The translations under genes and the position numbers were made by a program. From the NCBI GenBank assembly GCA_030754715.1, contig JASLZV010000083.1:1-7359 (forward strand): DNA of 7,359 nt, read 5' to 3'. The notes beneath the pieces are model-generated. The model saw only the letters and a program-made list of their open reading frames with translations, did no database searches and was not told the DNA's origin. This document shows positions 1 through 5,125 of the stretch, in pieces. Each line of letters begins with the position of its first letter. Position 1 is the first letter of the stretch. This stretch comes from Phycisphaerae bacterium. GTDB taxonomy: Bacteria; Planctomycetota; Phycisphaerae; SM23-33.

Positions 1-28
1 GGGCCTTTCCAAAAAGATATTCCGCCTC

Positions 29-49
29 ATCAGGCCTCATTCGCCTGAT
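29..49 (-). other. Hairpin just after the rplQ stop, possible end-of-operon structure
   Basis: A perfect 7-bp inverted repeat (ATCAGGC and GCCTGAT on the minus strand) with a 7-base loop begins 11 bp after the rplQ stop. On the minus strand a run of five T lies at 15-11, about 13 bases after the stem, which is farther than in a standard intrinsic terminator. It may therefore be a 3'-stabilising hairpin or part of a weak or Rho-assisted terminator. No gene is visible in positions 1-60. Confidence 0.35.
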
Positions 50-60
50 TCGCGGTGTTG

Positions 61-732
61 TTAGGCGTCGGACCCTTTGTCGCCGGCGCCGGTTTCCTCA
101 ACAGGCGCCCCCTTTTCATCTGCTGCCTGGGTTTGCTCCCCCTGCGCCTCTTGCCCGGTTTCAAGGGCTTCCTCAGTCGGCGGCTGTTCTGCCACCTGGT
201 CCCGCTCTTCGGCGGCGCCTTCTGCAACATCGGCCGTGGCGGCGGCTTTGTGCCGTTTGGTCGCACGCGCCCTGCGCCGGCGGCTCCGTCCGGCGCCGTC
301 CGCACGGGTCTGCTGGAGTTCTTCGGTAATCAGTTGCAGTATCACCTGTTGCCCGGCGTCACCGATCCGCCGCTCGGACACGCGGATGATGCGGGTATAT
401 CCGCCGGGGCGGTCAGCATAGCGCGGTGCGATCTCACTGAACAACTTCTGCACCACGGACTGCTCCTCGGCCTCGTAATTCTTCGTGCCTTCGTCGTAGG
501 TGTACATATGGCGGTCGCGCAGGGTGGCCAGCACCTGCCGGCGGGCATGGAGCGTGTTCTTGCGGGCCGTGGTGATCAGCTTCTCCACGAACCGCCGCAC
601 GTCCTTTGCCTTGGCCTCGGTGGTGCGAATGGCACCATGCTGAATCAGCGCAGCAGCCAAGTTCCGCCGCATCGCCATGCGATGGGAGGACGTGCGGCCC
701 AGATGTTTTCTGGCTAGTCGATGACGCATCAT
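61..732 (-). CDS. rplQ: 50S ribosomal protein L17 with a long charged C-terminal tail
   Basis: L17 binds 23S rRNA near the peptide exit tunnel. Residues 2-136 follow the family: MRHRLARKHLGRTSSHRMAM, then TTEAKAKDVRRFVEKLITTA (about 38-57), KLFSEIAPRYADRPGGYTRI (about 96-115). Two features are odd. About 73-93 (HMYTYDEGTKNYEAEEQ and flanks) is longer than the matching loop in E. coli or Bacillus L17. Beyond the core comes an 85-residue tail: a basic cluster (RSRRRRARATKRHK, 149-162), then a low-complexity acidic stretch rich in Glu, Ala, Gln and Gly to residue 223. Ordinary L17 is about 115-130 residues. Two adjacent ATG codons (732 and 729) are possible starts; the second matches the usual MRHR, and AGGA lies six or nine bases upstream. 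The tail is in the same open frame, and I see no sign of a frameshift. Confidence 0.94.
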   Translation of the reverse strand: MMRHRLARKHLGRTSSHRMAMRRNLAAALIQHGAIRTTEAKAKDVRRFVEKLITTARKNTLHARRQVLATLRDRHMYTYDEGTKNYEAEEQSVVQKLFSEIAPRYADRPGGYTRIIRVSERRIGDAGQQVILQLITEELQQTRADGAGRSRRRRARATKRHKAAATADVAEGAAEERDQVAEQPPTEEALETGQEAQGEQTQAADEKGAPVEETGAGDKGSDA

Positions 733-759
733 TGTCTATCCTGTTGACCGCGCGATGGT

Positions 760-1779
760 CTATCCTTTGTCGGTCTCCTGGCCCTGCTCCCCCGGCAGTC
801 GCACGTTCATGCCGGGCGACAGGTCAAGATCCTGAAGTTTTCGCTTCACCTCGCGAAGGGAGGTCTTCCCGAAGCTGCGAATCTTCAACAGTTCAGCCTC
901 GCTTATGTTAATCAGTTGACCAACCGTTTCGATTTCGGCAACCTCCAGGCAGTTGTTGCTCCGCACGCCCAATTCCAATTCGTGGATGCTCATGGACAGT
1001 TTCTTCAGCAGTTCGGCGTCCAGTTCCTCCCGCTCCTCGGTCAGGGCCGACTCAATAATCTGCTCGCCGAGTTCGAAGTACTGCACGAACGGGTTGAGAT
1101 GCTTGCGGAGGATTTTAGCCGCCTCCACCACCGCCATTTCCGGGGTAATCGTACCGTTGGTCCAGATCTCAAGGATCAGGCGGTCATAGTTGGTCTTTTG
1201 CCCGACGCGCGTATCTTCGGTGCGGTATCGCACGCGAGTGACCGGGGAGAAGGACGCGTCGATATAGACCCGTCCCAGTTCCTGGTCGGCGTCGGGGTCG
1301 TAGTGTCCCTCCGCCAACGCGTACCCGCGCCCGGTCTGCACCACCATTTCCATGTCGAACTTCACGTCGTCCGTCAGCGTCGCCAGTATCAAGTCTCCAT
1401 TGATGATCTCGATGGCCGGGTCCGCCTCGATCATCTCGGCGGCAATAACTCCCTTGACCTCACTGTGGATGCGAATGGTCTTGGGCTCGCTCGAGTGATT
1501 CTTGATGATCAGAGTCTTGACGTTCAGAACGATGTCGGTGACATCCTCCAGCACGCCGGGCAAGGACGTGAACTCATGGTCGGCGCCGGCGATCTTGATG
1601 TTCGTAACCGCCGCGCCCTCAAGACTACTAAGGAGTATCCGCCTCAGCGCATTGCCGACCGTGGTCCCGAAGCCCCGTTCGAACGGTTCCACGACAAACC
1701 GCCCATATGTCGGGGTAGACATCTCCTGGTCGTTTACCATCCGCGTGGGTAACTCCAAGCCGCGCCACCGTATTCGCAT
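760..1779 (-). CDS. rpoA: DNA-directed RNA polymerase alpha subunit
   Basis: Alpha dimerises to nucleate polymerase assembly, and its C-terminal domain contacts promoter UP elements and activators. The 339-residue protein has the N-terminal dimerisation domain (about 20-245), with the hallmark EPFERGFGTTVGNALRRILLSS (near 31-52), the inserted subdomain, VQTGRGYALAE (about 147-157) and TNGTITPEMAVVEAAKIL (about 207-224). The C-terminal domain (about 265-325) carries VRSNNCL, with Arg273 equivalent to the DNA-binding Arg265 of E. coli, then LLKIRSFGKTSLREVKRKL. The interdomain linker is longer than in E. coli (roughly 228-262, with a run of Glu residues). The ATG at 1779 has GGGAG eight bases upstream. 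rplQ follows 27 bp after the stop, but a 157-bp gap with a promoter-like element and a large hairpin separates it from rpsD. This suggests that rpoA-rplQ can be expressed partly on its own. Confidence 0.97.
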   Translation of the reverse strand: MRIRWRGLELPTRMVNDQEMSTPTYGRFVVEPFERGFGTTVGNALRRILLSSLEGAAVTNIKIAGADHEFTSLPGVLEDVTDIVLNVKTLIIKNHSSEPKTIRIHSEVKGVIAAEMIEADPAIEIINGDLILATLTDDVKFDMEMVVQTGRGYALAEGHYDPDADQELGRVYIDASFSPVTRVRYRTEDTRVGQKTNYDRLILEIWTNGTITPEMAVVEAAKILRKHLNPFVQYFELGEQIIESALTEEREELDAELLKKLSMSIHELELGVRSNNCLEVAEIETVGQLINISEAELLKIRSFGKTSLREVKRKLQDLDLSPGMNVRLPGEQGQETDKG

Positions 1780-1838
1780 TACCCTAGCTCCCGTCCATTC
1801 GGACTGCTTAAAGGTTTCTGGTTCACGTTCGGTCTTAG

Positions 1839-1918
1839 GTCTCCAACAAAATGCCTCTGCGCCCTGCCGGGGTGTTCGCCGTCCGGCCTCGGTGCGATGA
1901 GTTTATTTTGTCGGAGAC
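1839..1918 (-). other. Long-range inverted repeat in the rpsD-rpoA gap (structured leader candidate)
   Basis: Two 14-base arms, 1905-1918 and 1839-1852, read GTCTCCGACAAAAT and ATTTTGTTGGAGAC on the mRNA strand. They pair over all 14 positions with one G-U pair, separated by a 52-base loop. The loop has its own 5-bp GC stem (GCCGG at 1887-1883 and CCGGC at 1870-1866). On the plus strand the odd position would be an A-C mismatch, so pairing is better preserved in the mRNA. No T-run follows, so it is not an intrinsic terminator. A role as processing site, ribosomal-protein target or attenuation structure ahead of rpoA is inference. Confidence 0.55.
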
Positions 1919-1930
1919 TCTTACTGTCAA
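1902..1930 (-). promoter_or_regulatory. Candidate sigma70-type promoter upstream of rpoA
   Basis: On the minus strand a perfect -35 hexamer TTGACA (1930-1925) is followed after 17 bases by AATAAA (1907-1902), which matches four of six positions of TATAAT. It starts 6 bp after the rpsD stop and lies about 120 bp before the rpoA start. A promoter here would let rpoA-rplQ be transcribed separately from the upstream ribosomal genes. The -10 overlaps the first arm of the inverted repeat. The call rests only on consensus match and position. Confidence 0.4.
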
Positions 1931-1936
1931 ACACAA

Positions 1937-2557
1937 CTACCGGTTGCAGAACTCCACCACCAGGTTCTCTTCCACTGGAATCATCACGTCGTCTCTTGTG
2001 GGCATGGCGAGGATCTCTCCGGTCAACTTGGCCGGATCCAGTTTCAGCCAGTTCTGCACCCGCGGCTCGCCGAGCTCTTCCAGGCGGCTGCGGATGAGTG
2101 CCCGCGATTTATCCGACGGCTTGGCCGCAATCTTGTCGCCAACCCGCACGCGGTAACTGGCAATGCTGACCCGCCGGTCATTGACGTAGACGTGCCCGTG
2201 CGCGATCGTCTGGCGCGCTGCGGGGCGGGACGGCGCCATACCCAGTTTGTGAATCACGTTATCCAGACGGCGCTCCAGCAGGCTCAGCATCGCTGCGCCC
2301 GTGTCGCCCTTCATGCGCCTGGCCTGGTGAAACAGGTTCATGAATTGCCGGTCCCGCACGCCATAGTAGCGTTTGACCTTCTGCTTCTCGCGCAGGCGAA
2401 GCCGGTACTCGCTGCCGCGCGCGCGGCGCCAGTTATGCATCCCCGGCGGCTGCATCCGCCGCTCCACCTTGCCGCTTTCGCTGCGGGCGCCTTTGAGCAT
2501 CAGGTTGATGCCCTCGCGGCGGCTCAGTCTGTCGGTAGGGCCCGTGTAACGTCCCAT
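1937..2557 (-). CDS. rpsD: 30S ribosomal protein S4
   Basis: S4 is a primary assembly protein of the small subunit body and lies at the mRNA entry. The ATG at 2557 gives 206 residues, the same length as E. coli S4. It begins MGRYTGPTDRLSRREGINLM and continues with EYRLRLREKQKVKRYYGV (about 50-67). The S4 RNA-binding domain covers about residues 97-160 (RRLDNVIHKLGMAPSRPAAR, then HGHVYVNDRRVSIASYRV). There is no N-terminal cysteine cluster, so it is the zinc-free form. The frame stays open well upstream to 3115, but those residues are unlike S4 and overlap rpsK and rpsM; AGGAG ten bases before 2557 supports this start. The position between rpsK and rpoA matches the E. coli alpha operon, where S4 represses its own operon. 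A 157-bp structured gap follows the stop. Confidence 0.96.
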   Translation of the reverse strand: MGRYTGPTDRLSRREGINLMLKGARSESGKVERRMQPPGMHNWRRARGSEYRLRLREKQKVKRYYGVRDRQFMNLFHQARRMKGDTGAAMLSLLERRLDNVIHKLGMAPSRPAARQTIAHGHVYVNDRRVSIASYRVRVGDKIAAKPSDKSRALIRSRLEELGEPRVQNWLKLDPAKLTGEILAMPTRDDVMIPVEENLVVEFCNR

Positions 2558-2594
2558 AAGGTCCACGCTCCTGTCTGCATGGTGTATCCTTCGA

Positions 2595-2978
2595 TCATAC
2601 GCGCCGTTTCTTTCTCGGCCGACACCCGTTGTGCGGGATCGGAGTGACGTCTTCGATGGACACGATCTTAAGCCCGGCGCCTTCCAGGGCGCGGATGGCG
2701 CTCTCCCGTCCGCTTCCGGGCCCTTTGACGCGCACCTCGATCTCAACGACGCCCATCTTGCGCACCGCCTGTGCAGCCGTCTCGGCCGACCGCTGGGCGG
2801 CAAAGGGCGTGCTCTTGCGGCTGCCCTTAAAGCCGATCGTACCGGCCGAGGCGCTGTAAAGCACATCGCCGTTGAGGTCTGTGATCGTAATCTGTGTGTT
2901 GTTATAGGTCGCGCGGACGTGCGCGATGCCCTTGCCAACACCCTTGCGGATCTGTTTGGTCTTGCGTGCCTGGGCCAT
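2595..2978 (-). CDS. rpsK: 30S ribosomal protein S11
   Basis: S11 forms part of the small-subunit platform near the mRNA exit. The 127-residue protein starts [20 protein letters not shown] and has [18 protein letters not shown] (about 23-40), [19 protein letters not shown] (44-62) and [15 protein letters not shown] (84-98). It ends in the near-invariant [14 protein letters not shown]; Asn117-Gly118 is the site that becomes isoaspartate in E. coli S11. The ATG at 2978 is 3 bp from the rpsM stop. An AAGGAG sits about 12 bases upstream, inside the rpsM 3' end, so initiation is probably coupled to rpsM translation. rpsD follows after 37 bp. Nothing is unusual. Confidence 0.97.
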   Translation of the reverse strand: MAQARKTKQIRKGVGKGIAHVRATYNNTQITITDLNGDVLYSASAGTIGFKGSRKSTPFAAQRSAETAAQAVRKMGVVEIEVRVKGPGSGRESAIRALEGAGLKIVSIEDVTPIPHNGCRPRKKRRV

Positions 2979-2981
2979 GCC

Positions 2982-3365
2982 TTATCGCATCTCCTTGACC
3001 GATTTCTTGCCGGCCACCGTCTTGCGGGGGCCCTTGCGCGTCCTGGCGTTTGTCTTGGTACGCTGTCCGCGAACCGGCATCCCGCGGCGGTGCCGAAGAC
3101 CACGATAGCACACAATGTCCCGCAGGCGCGCTATATTCTGCTGCACCTGCCGGCGCAGTTGACCCTCGATCATATAATCCTGTTCCAGGATCGCTGCAAT
3201 CTTCGACAACTGCTCCTCGTTGAGTTCCTTCGCGCGGATCATGGGCTCAACGCCCGCCTTCCGGCATACGTCCCGGGCAGTTTCGATCCCCACGCCGTAG
3301 ATATATCGTAACGCGTACAACGTCGGCTTGTCGTTCGGAATGTCAACACCTGCCACACGCGGCAT
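2982..3365 (-). CDS. rpsM: 30S ribosomal protein S13
   Basis: S13 sits in the head of the small subunit, contacts the P-site tRNA through its C-terminal tail, and forms bridges to L5 in the large subunit. The 127-residue protein begins MPRVAGVDIPNDK, has YGVGIETARDVCRKAG (about 23-38) in the helix-two-turn-helix region, LRDIVCYRGLRHRRGMPVRG (about 81-100), then the basic tail QRTKTNARTRKG. The tail after KGPRK is short and basic. A strong ribosome binding site (AAGGAG) lies eight bases before the ATG. A 10-bp inverted repeat lies immediately upstream of that site and may influence translation. The stop is only 3 bp before the rpsK start. Confidence 0.97.
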   Translation of the reverse strand: MPRVAGVDIPNDKPTLYALRYIYGVGIETARDVCRKAGVEPMIRAKELNEEQLSKIAAILEQDYMIEGQLRRQVQQNIARLRDIVCYRGLRHRRGMPVRGQRTKTNARTRKGPRKTVAGKKSVKEMR

Positions 3366-3383
3366 GGGCCGTTCTCCTTACAG

Positions 3384-3417
3384 GCCTGCTCATTCAACAA
3401 CCGCCGGACGAGCAGGC
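3384..3417 (-). other. Hairpin directly upstream of the rpsM ribosome binding site
   Basis: The arms at 3417-3408 and 3393-3384 read GCCTGCTCGT and ATGAGCAGGC on the mRNA strand. They pair over ten positions with one G-U, around a 14-base loop. The 3' arm ends four bases before the AAGGAG of rpsM. In E. coli a pseudoknot at the same place (alpha operon leader, before rpsM) binds S4, and rpsD lies in this operon too. A similar feedback role is plausible, but no pseudoknot was established here. Confidence 0.5.
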
Positions 3418-3427
3418 GGAATAAAAC

Positions 3428-3541
3428 CTATCCCTGACGCTGCTTGTGCTTGGGATTGGTGCAGATCACCCGCACGACACCCTTGCGCCGGATGATCTTG
3501 CAATTCTCACACATTCTCTTGACTGACGCTCGAACTTTCAT
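3428..3541 (-). CDS. rpmJ: 50S ribosomal protein L36
   Basis: A 37-residue protein read from ATG at 3541 to TAG at 3428: [20 protein letters not shown] followed by [17 protein letters not shown]. This is the standard L36 sequence and length. It has the zinc-ribbon ligands Cys11, Cys14, Cys27 and His32, so it is the zinc-binding (C+) form. L36 binds 23S rRNA at the base of the large subunit and helps stabilise its structure late in assembly. AGGTG lies five bases upstream of the ATG. Its position between map and rpsM is typical, except that infA, the usual upstream neighbour, is absent and a 129-bp gap takes its place. Confidence 0.96.
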   Translation of the reverse strand: MKVRASVKRMCENCKIIRRKGVVRVICTNPKHKQRQG

Positions 3542-3582
3542 CGTTGCACCTGTCTGACAATTATCTCATCGGGCCGGCGGCT

Positions 3583-3596
3583 GCGGGAAAACCCGC
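3583..3596 (-). other. Short GC hairpin in the rpmJ leader
   Basis: GCGGG and CCCGC form a perfect 5-bp stem around a TTTT loop (minus strand), about 42 bases before the rpmJ start. No T-run follows. The rest of the 129-bp gap (3542-3670) holds no reading frame that I would call a gene. Confidence 0.25.
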
Positions 3597-3630
3597 TCTA
3601 CTCTACGCGGCAAAAGCAAATCCGTAAACC

Positions 3631-3658
3631 GTAATAGACCACCTGATCCGGCGGTCAA
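3631..3658 (-). promoter_or_regulatory. Weak candidate promoter in the map-rpmJ gap
   Basis: On the minus strand TTGACC (3658-3653, five of six to TTGACA) is followed after 16 bases by TATTAC (3636-3631, four of six to TATAAT). It would drive rpmJ and the downstream alpha-type genes. It overlaps the map-distal hairpin, so the pattern may be coincidental. Confidence 0.25.
3637..3656 (-). other. Hairpin after the map stop codon
   Basis: On the minus strand GACCGCC (3656-3650) and GGTGGTC (3643-3637) form a 7-bp stem with one G-U pair and a 6-base loop, starting 14 bases after the map TAG. No T-run follows, so it is not an intrinsic terminator. It lies where infA would be expected to begin in many relatives. 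Confidence 0.35.
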
Positions 3659-3670
3659 TCGGTCTTCCGG

Positions 3671-4453
3671 CTATTTGCCGTCCGTCAGCACCGTTATCCC
3701 GTCAGCCGTAATGGCCAACGTATGCTCAAAGTGGGCCGACGGCTTGGAATCACACGTAACCACCGTCCACCCGTCCGAGGCGTATTTCACCTCCGGCGAG
3801 CCCATGTTGACCATGGGCTCAACCGCCAGGACCAACCCCGCCTCAAGGTTAATGTCCGACCTTCTCAGATCCGGCGAGACAAAGTTAGGCACCTTCGGGT
3901 CCTCGTGCATCTCGACCCCAATGCCGTGCCCGACAAACTCCCGAACCACCGAGAACCCCTCGGACTCAATATAGCCCTGCATCGCTGCGGCCACGTGCGA
4001 CCACTTCCGCCCCGGGCCGCACATGCCCACGGCTATTTCCAGGGAGTTCCGCGTAACCTCGACCAGCCGGCGAACATCGTCATCCGTCTGCCCGACCATA
4101 TACGTTTCAGCCGCGTCGGCGCACCACCCGTCCATCGCCACGCCGAAATCGACGCCCACGATATCGCCCTCGCGGATCATCACATCTCGGGAAGGAATCC
4201 CGTGGACGACCTGCTCGTTGAGCGAAACGCAGATGGAACCGGGAAACGGTCCCGCGCCGCCCCGGCCCGCCACACCTTTAAACAGGCACTTGCCGCCGCG
4301 CTCGTCGCAAAGGCGCTCGGCCTCGGCGTCCAGTTCTTCGGTTGTTACGCCCGGTGCGACCAGTTCGCACAGGCGATCCAGCACCAACCGGACAACCCGC
4401 CCGGCCCGGCACATTCGTTCAATCTGCTCAACGCTCTTGAGTTTAATCGCCAC
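3671..4453 (-). CDS. map: Methionine aminopeptidase, type I
   Basis: This metalloenzyme removes the initiator methionine from nascent proteins, acting near the ribosome exit. The 260-residue protein shows the complete pita-bread active site: His84 (VVHGIP), metal ligands Asp102 (VDFG), Asp113 (CADAAET), His176 (GHGIG), Glu212 (VEPM) and Glu243 (HFEHT), plus His183 in MHEDP. There is no N-terminal zinc-finger extension, so it is the short type Ia form. The start is GTG at 4453, giving MAIKLKSVEQIERM, a normal N terminus. AAGGG lies seven bases upstream, a good ribosome binding site. The adk stop is 12 bp away, so the gene is probably cotranscribed with adk and secY. In many bacteria infA follows directly, but here it does not. 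Confidence 0.97.
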   Translation of the reverse strand: MAIKLKSVEQIERMCRAGRVVRLVLDRLCELVAPGVTTEELDAEAERLCDERGGKCLFKGVAGRGGAGPFPGSICVSLNEQVVHGIPSRDVMIREGDIVGVDFGVAMDGWCADAAETYMVGQTDDDVRRLVEVTRNSLEIAVGMCGPGRKWSHVAAAMQGYIESEGFSVVREFVGHGIGVEMHEDPKVPNFVSPDLRRSDINLEAGLVLAVEPMVNMGSPEVKYASDGWTVVTCDSKPSAHFEHTLAITADGITVLTDGK

Positions 4454-4465
4454 ACCTGAGCCCTT

Positions 4466-5125
4466 CTAGTCCCTGGCCAGGGACCCCAGGGCCAGTATCA
4501 CCTCGCCCGCCACGTCGTCTGCTTCGCGGTTACCGTCCACTTCAATCTTCAACAGCGACTCCCGGCCGCGGTAATAGTCGACCACCGGCTGCGTCTGGAC
4601 GTAATACGCTTCCAGCCGCTGGCGGACCAACGCCTCGCTGTCGTCGCTGCGCTGTATCAGTTCGACGGTGTCGCAGTCGTCACAGAAACCCTCTCGCACC
4701 GGCAGCATGAACTTCACGTGGTAGCCGCGCCCGCAGCGGGGGCAAGCCCTCCGCCCCGTGATGCGCGCCGCAATCACGTCGGTGTCGGCTGTCATCACCA
4801 CCACCGCATCCAGAGGCTTGCCCATCTTGGACAACTGCGCATCGAGTACCTCGGCCTGGACCACCGTGCGAGGAAACCCATCAAGCAGCAGCCCGCCGTC
4901 AACACAGCCGACGGCGTCGGCCATTATCTCCACGACGATCTCGTCGGGCACCAGTTCACCCGCGTCCATGTATCGGGCCAGTTTTCTCCCAAGTTCGGAC
5001 CCAACGGCCTTGGCCTCGCGAAAGATCTCCCCGCTCGACAGATGCACCATGCCGAACTCTTTGCCCAGGCGCTGGGCCTGCGTGCCCTTACCGGCGCCAG
5101 GAGGTCCCATCAGTACAATTCTCAA
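4466..5125 (-). CDS. adk: Adenylate kinase, zinc-type LID
   Basis: Adenylate kinase is a cytosolic enzyme that interconverts ATP plus AMP and two ADP. The 219-residue protein has the P-loop GPPGAGKGT (7-15), an AMP-binding segment LSSGEIFR (29-36; Ser31 replaces the usual Thr of STGD), LDGFPRT (81-87), GRR (124-126) at the start of the LID, and QRSDD (158-162). The LID carries four cysteines (128, 131, 148, 151) in two CxxC pairs, the structural zinc-site pattern known from Bacillus-type long adenylate kinases. The start is TTG at 5125. It overlaps the secY TGA (TTGA), and MRIVLMGPPG matches the usual N terminus; starting at the next Met (residue 6) would remove the first beta strand. A GAGAG stretch about seven bases upstream may act as ribosome binding site. 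secY-adk-map order is common in bacteria outside the Proteobacteria. Confidence 0.97.
   Translation of the reverse strand: MRIVLMGPPGAGKGTQAQRLGKEFGMVHLSSGEIFREAKAVGSELGRKLARYMDAGELVPDEIVVEIMADAVGCVDGGLLLDGFPRTVVQAEVLDAQLSKMGKPLDAVVVMTADTDVIAARITGRRACPRCGRGYHVKFMLPVREGFCDDCDTVELIQRSDDSEALVRQRLEAYYVQTQPVVDYYRGRESLLKIEVDGNREADDVAGEVILALGSLARD

Noticed and set aside
16..37. CTGATGAG motif resembling a hammerhead ribozyme core
   Set aside because: No stem II lies between this motif and the following GGAA, and no matching outer stem was seen, so the resemblance is only a short string.
55..717. 220-residue open frame on the plus strand opposite rplQ
   Set aside because: It is the complement of the well-supported L17 gene, and its Leu/Gly/Pro-rich sequence reflects the reversed charged tail.
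916..1752. 278-residue open frame on the plus strand opposite rpoA
   Set aside because: It mirrors the rpoA frame, shows no family features, and is explained by codon bias in rpoA.
2558..3115. Upstream extension of the rpsD frame that would make a 392-residue protein
   Set aside because: The extra residues are unlike S4 and lie in a different frame across rpsK and rpsM. The start at 2557 gives a standard 206-residue S4 with a good ribosome binding site.
3583..3596. GCGGG-TTTT-CCCGC hairpin as an intrinsic terminator before rpmJ
   Set aside because: The stem is only 5 bp and no T-run follows on either strand.
3722..4459. 245-residue open frame on the plus strand opposite map
   Set aside because: It is antisense to map, which has every active-site residue in place; no domain is recognisable in the reverse frame.
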